From: Ohtaekwangia sp966211525
GTDB lineage: Bacteria; Bacteroidota; Bacteroidia; Cytophagales; Cyclobacteriaceae
DNA: 23,897 nt
Direction of reading: 5' to 3'
Assembly: GCA_966211525.1 (NCBI GenBank)
Contig: CBIHOZ010000108.1
Coordinates: 1-23,897 of the forward strand
The notes below the pieces were generated by a model. That model searched no databases, was not told where the DNA came from, and saw only the letters and a program-made list of their open reading frames with translations. Positions 16,191-23,232 of the stretch are shown here, one piece after another (the stretch's first letter is position 1; every line of letters starts with the position of its first letter). A program made the translations under genes and the position numbers.

Positions 16191-17534
16191 ATGGATACTT
16201 TAGAGAACAGGCTTCAAAAACGGATACACGTTTCGCTATATGCATTACTCTTCCTCACAGGCCTTTTAGGCATCAGTGTGTTGCTGGAAGGGTGTACGGA
16301 TAAGTGTGAAGTAACGAATGAGTATACTTTTTACGAGCCGGTATATACTACACTGGACGAACTGCGTTCCAGCGTGTCCGTTACCGCACCCGAACCCATC
16401 AAGACAGTCGGGAAGATATACTATAAAGATGGATTTCTGTTTGTGAATGAGCCGGGGAAAGGAATTCACGTTATCGATAATCGTAATCCGGCAGCGCCTG
16501 TAAATAAGAATTTTATTACCGTACCGGGTAACTATGATCTCGCTATAAAAGGCAGCATGCTATATGCTGACAGTTTTATCGACCTGGTGGTATTGGACAT
16601 AGCATCACTTGTTGATATAAAAGAAGTAAACCGGTTAGAAAATATTTTCAGTAACTATAACAGCCTGGGTTTTTATGTGGATGCACAGAAAGGTATTGTA
16701 ACGGATTGGGTAGAGAAACGAAATGTATCCATCGAAAAATCGGATTGCGACACACAATTCAATATTCAGCCCTGGGGCGGAGTATACTATGAAGACGGTA
16801 TAGCGTTAGCCAGTTATGTAAAGTTTGATAAGAGCGCAGCCATCGCTCCGGGGAACGGCTCTGGCCCCGGAGTTGGCGGCTCTATGGCGCGATTCACAAT
16901 TAGCCAGGATCATTTATATACCCTCGACCTCGGATCGTTACAGGCTGTTGATATCACGGATGCAAAGAATCCTGTAGCAAAAGCGAAGACGTACGTTGGC
17001 TGGGACATTGAGACTATATTTCCGCACGAAGAGCATCTCTTCATAGGCTCCAGCAGTGGCATGCATATATTTAATATTACAGCACCGGCTGCACCTACAC
17101 TCGTAAGCACCTATGCGCACGTACGCAGCTGCGACCCGGTAATTGTGGATGGTGACTATGCGTATGTAACACTTCGTTCCGGAACTACCTGTCAGGGCTT
17201 CACCAATCAACTTGAAGTCATTGATATCAAAGATGTAAAGAGTCCGCAGTTGCTGAAGACCTACGCCATGACGAACCCGCACGGACTTGGAAAAGACAAC
17301 TCCACATTATTTATCTGCGATGGCTCTGCCGGATTGAAAGTATACGATGCTTCTGATATTAATCTGATCGAAAACAAACAGCTGGCACATTATCAGGATA
17401 TACATGCGTATGACGTAATTCCGTTCAACAACACGTTGATGATGATCGGGGAGGATGGTCTCTTTCAGTATGATTACTCCAATCCGAAGAATATAAAACT
17501 GCTTAGCCATATCGTCGCGTCCAATGAAGAATAA
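16191..17534 (+). CDS. LVIVD-repeat beta-propeller lipoprotein
   Basis: 447 residues. Residues 14-34 are hydrophobic and lead to LLEGC (C35), a lipobox with an unusual glutamate at -2; a membrane anchor is the alternative. The body is a series of propeller blades of the LVIVD type: GKIYYKDGFLFVNEPGKG-IHVIDNRNPAAP, LVVLDIASLVDI, LYTLDLGSLQAVDITDAKNP, LFIGSSSGMHIFNI, LEVIDIKDVKSPQLL and LKVYDASDINL. Such propellers bind proteins or carbohydrates at the cell surface; no catalytic motif is seen. Extra cysteines (C38, and one pair near 320-335) may form disulfides. It has its own ECF-type promoter and overlaps the following gene by 11 bp (ATGAAGAATAA), suggesting that the two products are made and work together. 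Confidence 0.85.
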   Translation: MDTLENRLQKRIHVSLYALLFLTGLLGISVLLEGCTDKCEVTNEYTFYEPVYTTLDELRSSVSVTAPEPIKTVGKIYYKDGFLFVNEPGKGIHVIDNRNPAAPVNKNFITVPGNYDLAIKGSMLYADSFIDLVVLDIASLVDIKEVNRLENIFSNYNSLGFYVDAQKGIVTDWVEKRNVSIEKSDCDTQFNIQPWGGVYYEDGIALASYVKFDKSAAIAPGNGSGPGVGGSMARFTISQDHLYTLDLGSLQAVDITDAKNPVAKAKTYVGWDIETIFPHEEHLFIGSSSGMHIFNITAPAAPTLVSTYAHVRSCDPVIVDGDYAYVTLRSGTTCQGFTNQLEVIDIKDVKSPQLLKTYAMTNPHGLGKDNSTLFICDGSAGLKVYDASDINLIENKQLAHYQDIHAYDVIPFNNTLMMIGEDGLFQYDYSNPKNIKLLSHIVASNEE

Positions 17535-18114
17535 ACTCCTGCTGGGCTTTTGCTTCATGATGACAGCGTTTACGTTGGCCGCTCAATCCGATACGGTTTC
17601 GTCAAAACACTCCAATCAGATACGATACTCCAATAGCTTTCATGTCGGAGCTTTGATCGGCAAGAAAGGAAACGGAAGCTATACCTCTTTATCTACGGTA
17701 CACGGTATACGCTATAACCGTCTCGGTGCCGGACTCGGTGTAGGATATGACGGCTATACCGGCTGGCGCACACTCCCTATAGTTGCCGCTATATCTTACG
17801 ATTTCGCGAAGGTGAAGAACAATGCATTCTTCGTTCAGTTCAACGGAGGTTACTCATTTGCATATCGTACGGAAGAGTATGAAGATAATCTTGATTATGA
17901 TATAGATGGTGGACAGACTTTCTCGGGGCTGCTGGGCTATCGTATCAAAACCGATAAGTTGAGTATACACATCAGCTCCGGGTATAAATTTCAACGTATC
18001 AAGTATAGCTACACACCTTCATTCTGGTGGTATGCAGATGTAGCGGCTCCGGTTACTTCGGTTGAGCGGGATATGGAGCGATGGGTAGTGCAGATCGGTA
18101 TCGGAATTAATTAG
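17524..18114 (+). CDS. Small outer-membrane beta-barrel-like protein of the sigma operon
   Basis: 196 residues, family not firmly recognised. It has a signal peptide (MKNKLLLGFCFMMTAFTLAA, cleavage before Q21) and alternating aromatic/hydrophobic strands with tight turns: SNSFHVGALIGKKG, GIRYNRLGAGLGVGYDGY, TLPIVAAISYDF, AFFVQFNGGYSFAY, FSGLLGYRI, LSIHISSGYKFQRIKYSY and a final VVQIGIGIN strand. That number of strands fits a barrel of about eight to ten strands. The start ATG 17524 lies within the last 11 bp of the lipoprotein gene, so translation is probably coupled. The operon ends here: an intrinsic terminator follows at 18220. It may be an outer-membrane partner of the lipoprotein; that is inference from position. 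Confidence 0.75.
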   Translation: MKNKLLLGFCFMMTAFTLAAQSDTVSSKHSNQIRYSNSFHVGALIGKKGNGSYTSLSTVHGIRYNRLGAGLGVGYDGYTGWRTLPIVAAISYDFAKVKNNAFFVQFNGGYSFAYRTEEYEDNLDYDIDGGQTFSGLLGYRIKTDKLSIHISSGYKFQRIKYSYTPSFWWYADVAAPVTSVERDMERWVVQIGIGIN

Positions 18115-18219
18115 CAAAGGCTAATTGTCTCTTTCATAACCAGTCACAGACTGGTCAATAGCACTGGTGTGTCAGGAGGAACAACTGATCACCTTTTTAG
18201 GTAAATGGTTAGTTTTATA

Positions 18220-18253
18220 GGGTGTCGGGTGTTCCTGCCGGCATCCTTTTTTT
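18220..18253 (+). terminator. Intrinsic terminator ending the sigma operon
   Basis: GGGTGTCGG (18220-18228) pairs with CCGGCATCC (18238-18246) through nine pairs including two G-T, 9-nt loop, then seven T (18247-18253). A second small hairpin, ACCAGT/ACTGGT at 18139-18155, lies between the last stop and this terminator. Confidence 0.75.
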
Positions 18254-18286
18254 ATGTTCGGGTGTGAATGATAGTATATTTACTGT

Positions 18287-18499
18287 ATGATTCGTGAAAG
18301 AGTCTCATCCTCAAGTCTTGCGTCAATCGGGTATGATGAAGATCATGCTATATTGGAAGTAGAATTCCGGACAGGAGAGGTATATCAGTACCTGGATGTG
18401 CCCGTATCAGAATATGATGCTTTGATGAATGCCGATTCTATAGGGGCTTACTTCTCTCATAATATTCGTCCTAACTACGATTTTCGGCATATTCGCTGA
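18287..18499 (+). CDS. KTSC-domain protein
   Basis: 70 residues made up entirely of a KTSC domain, a small fold first noted at the C-terminus of some lysyl-tRNA synthetases and also found alone; its biochemical role is not established. Visible features are SSSLASIGYD at 8-17, the strand pair ILEVEFRTGEVYQYLDVP, EYDALMNADSIGAYFSHNI and the terminal YDFRHIR. No signal peptide, so cytoplasmic. ATG 18287 is the only start that gives the family N-terminus. TATATTTA just upstream of the start is near the -7 consensus and would give an almost leaderless mRNA, which is uncertain. It is convergent with the ABC-F gene across an inverted repeat. Confidence 0.85.
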   Translation: MIRERVSSSSLASIGYDEDHAILEVEFRTGEVYQYLDVPVSEYDALMNADSIGAYFSHNIRPNYDFRHIR

Positions 18500-18502
18500 G
18501 GT

Positions 18503-18661
18503 TTGTTTCCCGCAGAACACACAGATTTACGCAGAAAAAATGCATGATGGGATCCATGCATTTTTCTATGTCTAACTATCAATATATAGATACTTGTAGA
18601 TAACCCGCGAATTTTTCCAGACACTTCATCTGCGTATATCTGCGAGTTCTGCGGGAAACAA
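18503..18661. repeat. Long inverted repeat filling the KTSC/ABC-F convergent gap
   Basis: Arms 18503-18535 and 18629-18661 are 33 nt each and complementary except at three positions; both begin, read inward from their gene, with TTGTTTCCCGCAGAAC followed by spaced CAGAT and CGCAGA words. The left arm begins 3 nt after the KTSC stop and the right arm touches the ABC-F stop. A perfect terminator hairpin is nested inside. The repeated GCAGA words at 10- to 11-bp spacing resemble dispersed palindromic elements found in many genomes. Confidence 0.9.
18536..18565. terminator. Bidirectional terminator nested in the inverted repeat
   Basis: Perfect 11-bp stem AAAAATGCATG (18536-18546) / CATGCATTTTT (18555-18565) with an 8-nt loop. 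A-tract and T-tract on opposite sides serve both the KTSC and ABC-F transcripts. Confidence 0.8.
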
Positions 18662-20575
18662 TTACTGATTCAGTTCATCGATGGCAGTCGCTACTTCTTC
18701 CCACTTTTTATTCGCGGCAGCAAGGTCTGCTTCAGTTTTGTTGAAGGTCGCCTGTACTTCTTTTAGTTTAGCAGCGTTGCTGAACACTTCGGGACTCGCC
18801 ATTTCAAGTTCGAGTTTTGATTTCTGTTCTTCGAGCTTGCTGATCTGCTCTTCTGCTTTCTTCAACTCTTTATCAAGCGTTTTCAGTTTCGCTTCGTTGC
18901 TCGGTGTCTGCGGTTGCTTGGCTTTTACTTCAGGCTCTGCTTTCTTCGGCTTTGGTGGCTCTGCTTTCACACCGCTTGCTTCATTCTTCTTGCGCCAGTA
19001 TTCATACTCCTCGTATGTACCCGGATATTCTTTTATCTGTTTGTCTTCTATATACCAGATCTTGTTGGCAACCTGACTTACAAAGTGACGGTTGTGAGAC
19101 ACCACTACAAAGCTGCCGAGGTATTGTTGCAGCGCCTGTATAAGTATATTTTCTGAAATAAAGTCAAGGTGGTTGGTAGGTTCATCGAGGAGGAGGAAGT
19201 TTGCTTCGGAGATCAACGTCTTCGCCAACGCTACGCGCGACTTTTCTCCTCCGGATAATACTTTGATCTTCTTGAAAACATCTTCATCCGAGAAGAGGAA
19301 ACATCCCAGTACATTTCGCAATTCCTGCTCAGGTTTACCGGAGCCTGCCTGCAACATCTCTTCGAGTATCTCATTCTCTACATGCAATGATTCAAGCTGG
19401 TGCTGTGCATAGAAGGCACGTATTACGTTGAAGCCCATCACACGTTCACCATCGATCGGTTCTTCACCGGCAATGATACGGAGCAGTGTAGATTTACCTT
19501 TACCGTTAGCACCGATCAGCGCAATCTTATCGCCACGTTCAATATTGATGGATGTATTCTTGAGTATTTCTAATGGTCCGTATGATTTGGAAACATCTTT
19601 GAGCGTAATGATATAGCGACCGGGCTGCTGTTTGAATTTGAAACGAAAATTTACAGCAGCAGTATCATCTACAACTTCTTCAATCATATCCATTCGCTCC
19701 AATGCTTTTACGCGCGATTGTACCTGGCGTGCTTTGGTTGCTTTAGCTTTGAAGCGTTCAATGAAGCGTTCCGTCTGTCGTATCTTTTGTTGCTGATTTT
19801 CATACGCACCCTGCTGGATCTCTTGCCGAAGTTCTTTCTCCTGCAGGTAGAAGGAATAATTTCCTTCATAGGTAACGAGTTGCTGTTGGGTAACATCAAC
19901 TGTTTTCGTAATCACGTTATCGAGGAAGGTACGGTCGTGTGATACAATGATCACAGCGCCATCATAATTACGAAGGTAATTTTCAACCCACTCAATAGAA
20001 GGTAAGTCCAAGTGGTTGGTAGGTTCATCGAGCATGAGCAACGATGGTTTCTCCAGCAGTAACTTCGCGAGCATCACGCGCATGCGCCATCCTCCGGAAA
20101 ATTGTTTTAGCGGACGATGTAAATCGGCTGTAGCAAAACCAATTCCTTCGAGTACTTCTTCTGCTTTGGACTGAATTGAATAACCATCCAGATGATCGAA
20201 CTTCTCCTGCAGCTTCGACATCTTTTCAACGAGATCATCTGAATATTCAGTCTCCAGTTTTTTAATGATCGCTTCGAGCTGACGTTCTATATCTACCACT
20301 TCCTTGAATGCGCCCATCGCTACCGTGAGAATGGAATCTTCGGTTTGATAGGAGAGGAGATCCTGGTTCAAAAAGCCAATGGTACAATCATTACTCTTGC
20401 TGATAGTGCCAGCGTCAATTTTATACTCACCATTAATGATCTTCAGTAATGTAGATTTACCGCGACCGTTCAAGCCGATCAAACCGATTTTGTCTTTCGG
20501 TTTAACAAACATGTTGGCATTTTCGTAAAGCGCGCGGCCTCCGATGTAATAAGAAAGATTGGTGATGGATATCAT
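18662..20575 (-). CDS. ABC-F family ATPase (Uup/EttA-like)
   Basis: 637 residues with two ATP-binding domains and no membrane segment, which marks the ABC-F class. NBD1: Walker A GLNGRGKST at 34-42, signature FSGGWRMRV at 159-167, Walker B LLMLDEPTNHLD at 179-190. An inter-domain linker (about 240-310, rich in K, R and Q) corresponds to the tRNA-contacting arm of this family. NBD2: Walker A GANGKGKST at 355-363, signature LSGGEKSRV at 440-448, Walker B LLLDEPTNHLD at 461-471. A Lys/Pro-rich hinge and a C-terminal coiled coil (about 560-637) resemble Uup. By family it acts at the ribosomal E site or on stalled or branched structures. All catalytic motifs are intact. ATG 20575 gives the standard MISITNLSYYIGGRALYEN-type opening. 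An antibiotic-resistance role is possible in the class but is not suggested here. Confidence 0.95.
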   Translation of the reverse strand: MISITNLSYYIGGRALYENANMFVKPKDKIGLIGLNGRGKSTLLKIINGEYKIDAGTISKSNDCTIGFLNQDLLSYQTEDSILTVAMGAFKEVVDIERQLEAIIKKLETEYSDDLVEKMSKLQEKFDHLDGYSIQSKAEEVLEGIGFATADLHRPLKQFSGGWRMRVMLAKLLLEKPSLLMLDEPTNHLDLPSIEWVENYLRNYDGAVIIVSHDRTFLDNVITKTVDVTQQQLVTYEGNYSFYLQEKELRQEIQQGAYENQQQKIRQTERFIERFKAKATKARQVQSRVKALERMDMIEEVVDDTAAVNFRFKFKQQPGRYIITLKDVSKSYGPLEILKNTSINIERGDKIALIGANGKGKSTLLRIIAGEEPIDGERVMGFNVIRAFYAQHQLESLHVENEILEEMLQAGSGKPEQELRNVLGCFLFSDEDVFKKIKVLSGGEKSRVALAKTLISEANFLLLDEPTNHLDFISENILIQALQQYLGSFVVVSHNRHFVSQVANKIWYIEDKQIKEYPGTYEEYEYWRKKNEASGVKAEPPKPKKAEPEVKAKQPQTPSNEAKLKTLDKELKKAEEQISKLEEQKSKLELEMASPEVFSNAAKLKEVQATFNKTEADLAAANKKWEEVATAIDELNQ

Positions 20576-20599
20576 AACTGGTAATTCCCTTCGATCAAT

Positions 20600-20620
20600 G
20601 GTACAGGCATGCCTGTTACC
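20600..20620. promoter_or_regulatory. Palindrome in the ABC-F leader
   Basis: ACAGGCATGCCTGT (20603-20616) is a perfect 14-bp palindrome, and flanking GGT/TACC nearly extends it. It lies between the predicted -7 box (20633-20640) and the ABC-F start (20575), so it could be an operator or a leader hairpin. Confidence 0.4.
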
Positions 20621-20632
20621 TCAACTAATCTG

Positions 20633-20640
20633 CAAAAGTA
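20633..20640 (-). promoter_or_regulatory. Predicted -7 box of the ABC-F gene
   Basis: On the minus strand TACTTTTG matches TAnnTTTG in full, about 57 nt before the ABC-F ATG. No good TTTG stands at the expected -33 spacing, so the site is moderate. Confidence 0.45.
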
Positions 20641-20767
20641 ATGAGTATTTGCAGCATTCCGGAATTTAAAATCTGCCTGACAGCCGAATTTTTGCCACTT
20701 ACGTAATCCGTATCCATGCAAAAGGCAAAAAGCTGTATTTTTCAGCACGATTAAAATCACGAATGTT

Positions 20768-21946
20768 ATGAAATCAATGATCTCCATACCCGTACTGATA
20801 CTGGGACTCATGCTGGCTTGCAGCAATTCCAGTTCTACGGAAGATAAAAACAACGCGACAGAAGTTGGCGGCAACGGCATGCCAGCCATAACCGAATACG
20901 CAGCAACGTTGCCACTCGAGAAGATTAAACTTCCGGCCGGTTTTAAAATAGAAGTATATGCGGAAGTTGAGAATGCCCGCTCGATGGCGTTGAGTCCTTC
21001 CGGAGTGCTATATGTAGGCAATCGCGACAAAGACAAAGTATATGCTGTAAAAGATACCGATGGTGATTTTAAAGCTGACAAGAAATGGGTAATTGCCAAA
21101 GGACTGAACATGCCGAACGGTGTTGCGTTCAAAGACGGCAATTTATATGTAGCCGAGATCAGTCGCATTACGAAATATAGCGGTATAGAATCGAAACTGG
21201 ACAATCCGCCTACACCAACAGTAGTGACAGAAAATTATCCGACTGAATCACATCACGGGTGGAAATATATAGCGTTTGGTCCCGATGGTAAACTATATGT
21301 ACCGGTAGGCGCACCGTGCAACATCTGTGAATCGAAAGATGAAATATATGCGAGCATCACGCGCCTCAATGCTGATGGTACAGGTCGTGAGATCTATGCG
21401 AAAGGTGTACGCAATACAGTAGGCTTCACGTGGCATCCACAAACCAAAGAGCTTTGGTTTACCGATAACGGCAGAGATATGTTGGGTGATGATAAACCTG
21501 CATGTGAATTAAATGTAGCTCCGAAAAAAGGTATGCACTTCGGGTATCCGTATTGCCATGAAGGCTCGATCAAAGATCCGGAGTTTGGTGATAAACATGC
21601 ATGCTCTGAATTTACAGCACCTGCTGATAAGTTAGGACCTCACGTAGCACCACTCGGATTGAAATTCTATACCGGAAGTTCTTTCCCTGCATCGTACAAG
21701 AATCAACTGTTCGTAGCGGAACATGGTTCATGGAATCGCTCGAAGAAGAGTGGCTATAATGTTACACTTGTAAAGTTGCAGAACAACAAAGTAACCGGTC
21801 ATGAATTATTTGCAAGTGGCTGGCTGGATGATGCTACACAAAAAGACTGGGGACGTCCGGTGGATGTATTGGTGATGCCCGATGGATCATTGCTGGTGTC
21901 AGATGACAAGGCGAATGTTATCTATCGCATTTCCTACAAAGGTTAA
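20768..21946 (+). CDS. PQQ-dependent sugar/sorbosone dehydrogenase-like lipoprotein
   Basis: 392 residues. Lipoprotein signal with lipobox LMLAC (C18), then a short Ser/Asn/Thr-rich spacer. The rest is a six-bladed propeller of the soluble glucose/sorbosone dehydrogenase type: LPAGFKIEVYAEVENARSMAL-type first blade, GNRDKDKVYAVKDTDGDF, LNMPNGVAFKDGNLYVAE, SHHGWKYIAFGPDGKLYVPVG, RNTVGFTWHPQTKELWFTDNG, GPHVAPLGLKFYTG and LFVAEHGSWNRS. H162/H163 in SHHGW and R215 in RNTVG sit where the catalytic His and PQQ-contacting Arg of soluble glucose dehydrogenase lie. It should oxidise a sugar or aldose in the periplasm using bound PQQ; the substrate is unknown and no PQQ synthesis gene is near. Start ATG 20768 or 20777, both compatible with the signal. 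It is divergent from the ABC-F gene and ends before a clear terminator. Confidence 0.88.
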   Translation: MKSMISIPVLILGLMLACSNSSSTEDKNNATEVGGNGMPAITEYAATLPLEKIKLPAGFKIEVYAEVENARSMALSPSGVLYVGNRDKDKVYAVKDTDGDFKADKKWVIAKGLNMPNGVAFKDGNLYVAEISRITKYSGIESKLDNPPTPTVVTENYPTESHHGWKYIAFGPDGKLYVPVGAPCNICESKDEIYASITRLNADGTGREIYAKGVRNTVGFTWHPQTKELWFTDNGRDMLGDDKPACELNVAPKKGMHFGYPYCHEGSIKDPEFGDKHACSEFTAPADKLGPHVAPLGLKFYTGSSFPASYKNQLFVAEHGSWNRSKKSGYNVTLVKLQNNKVTGHELFASGWLDDATQKDWGRPVDVLVMPDGSLLVSDDKANVIYRISYKG

Positions 21947-21970
21947 TAAAGTATATAGCAAATGATATAA

Positions 21971-22012
21971 GCCTCTGAATGTCGATAATACCGGATGTTC
22001 AGAGGCTTTTTT
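21971..22012 (+). terminator. Intrinsic terminator of the dehydrogenase gene
   Basis: Perfect 9-bp stem GCCTCTGAA (21971-21979) / TTCAGAGGC (21998-22006), 18-nt loop, then six T (22007-22012). Confidence 0.85.
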
Positions 22013-22078
22013 AATAAAAAAATACGATCTTGTACAAGTAAGCATTGTAAAGCAAATAAACTCTTAACCTGATTTATC

Positions 22079-23197
22079 ATGAATAAAATTTTCTGCTTGT
22101 GTGTAATGTTGTTCAGTGCATGTTGTGTGATGGCGCAACCTGCAGCAGAACCACCTGCGTTTACGGTTATCAAAAAAGCTGACTATACACCGATCAAGAA
22201 CCAGGCAAATACAGGAACGTGCTGGAGCTTTTCAACCACATCGCTGGTCGAGTCTCAAACCATACACAACGGTCTGGGTACGCTGGATATCTCTGAAATG
22301 TATACCGTACGGAATATATATACCGAGAAGGCACGAAACTATATACTTCGCCAGGGTGCTGCGCAGTTTGGTCCGGGAGGATTAGGACACGATGTAACCC
22401 GCGCTATAGCTACGTATGGAGCTGTACCGGAAAGTGCTTATTCCGGATTACCGCTCGGACAAAAGAAACACGATCACGGCAAACTGGACACCCGACTGAA
22501 AACGTACCTGGACAGTCTGTTGAAAATGCGCCCGCTTCCGACTGACTGGATGAAGGGGTTTCAGGGTATACTGGATGAGACACTGGGTAAAGTGCCGGAG
22601 ACGTTTACCTATGGTGAGCGTCAGTATACACCGAAAAGTTTTGCCACCGATGTGCTGCATTTCAAAGCGGATGATTATGTGAACATCACTTCTTTCAGTC
22701 ATCATTCGTTTTATACTTCCTTTATACTGGAAGCGCCGGATAATTTTTCGAACGGATCATACTATAATCTGCCGCTGGATGAACTGATTAAACTCACGGA
22801 GCGCGCTGTGGAACAAGGGTATTCCATTATGTGGGATGCGGATGTAAGCAATGAGTGCTTCCGTAATAAAGACGGGTATGTGTTGCAATGGAAAGACGGG
22901 AAGATACCTGCTAAACCTACGCCCGATGATGAAGAGTTGAAATATACCCAGGCGGTGCGCCAGGCACTCTATGAAAATCTGACGACACAGGATGATCACC
23001 TCATGCACCTGGTAGGACTTGAAAAATCGAAAGGCGGAAAGAAATTTTTTATGGTGAAGAACTCCTGGGGCGAGTACGGTCCGACTAAAGGGATGGTGCA
23101 CGTATCAGAAGCATACTTTGCTATTAACACGGTTAGTCTCGTAGTACCGAAGGCTGCCATCGACAAAGCCCTGCTTACTAAGTTGGGTATACAATAA
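22079..23197 (+). CDS. Exported C1B cysteine peptidase (PepC/bleomycin hydrolase family)
   Basis: 372 residues of the papain-like subfamily C1B. Signal peptide at 1-19 (cleavage MA-Q20). Catalytic elements are all visible: Q42 in KNQANTGTCWSF with nucleophile C48, H310 in DDHLMHLVG, and N328 in VKNSWGEYG. The insert around 95-190 (GGLGHDVTRAIATYGAVPE, then PKSFATDVLHFKADDYVNI) is typical of aminopeptidase C. The protein is shorter than classical PepC (about 440), and unlike that cytosolic enzyme it carries an export signal. By family it trims peptides, in most members as an aminopeptidase in a hexameric barrel; the exported form probably degrades periplasmic peptides. Start ATG 22079 gives the signal peptide. 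It lies 35 bp ahead of the lgt-like gene on the same strand. Confidence 0.92.
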   Translation: MNKIFCLCVMLFSACCVMAQPAAEPPAFTVIKKADYTPIKNQANTGTCWSFSTTSLVESQTIHNGLGTLDISEMYTVRNIYTEKARNYILRQGAAQFGPGGLGHDVTRAIATYGAVPESAYSGLPLGQKKHDHGKLDTRLKTYLDSLLKMRPLPTDWMKGFQGILDETLGKVPETFTYGERQYTPKSFATDVLHFKADDYVNITSFSHHSFYTSFILEAPDNFSNGSYYNLPLDELIKLTERAVEQGYSIMWDADVSNECFRNKDGYVLQWKDGKIPAKPTPDDEELKYTQAVRQALYENLTTQDDHLMHLVGLEKSKGGKKFFMVKNSWGEYGPTKGMVHVSEAYFAINTVSLVVPKAAIDKALLTKLGIQ

Positions 23198-23200
23198 ATA

Positions 23201-23215
23201 TATAGTAGTACTATA
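23201..23215. promoter_or_regulatory. Palindrome ahead of the lgt-like gene
   Basis: TATAGTA-G-TACTATA is a perfect inverted repeat with a one-base centre, fitting between the peptidase stop (23197) and the lgt-like ATG (23233). It is too tight for an RNA hairpin, so it would be a protein-binding site if functional. Confidence 0.3.
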
Positions 23216-23232
23216 CGCTTAACCTGTCTGCC

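Noticed and set aside
20572..21204. 210-codon minus-strand frame opposite the dehydrogenase gene
   Set aside because: It covers a well-supported propeller lipoprotein and the divergent promoter region; no family features.
22029..22038. CTTGTACAAG palindrome before the peptidase gene
   Set aside because: A 10-bp palindrome in AT-rich DNA is expected by chance, and no promoter could be placed around it.
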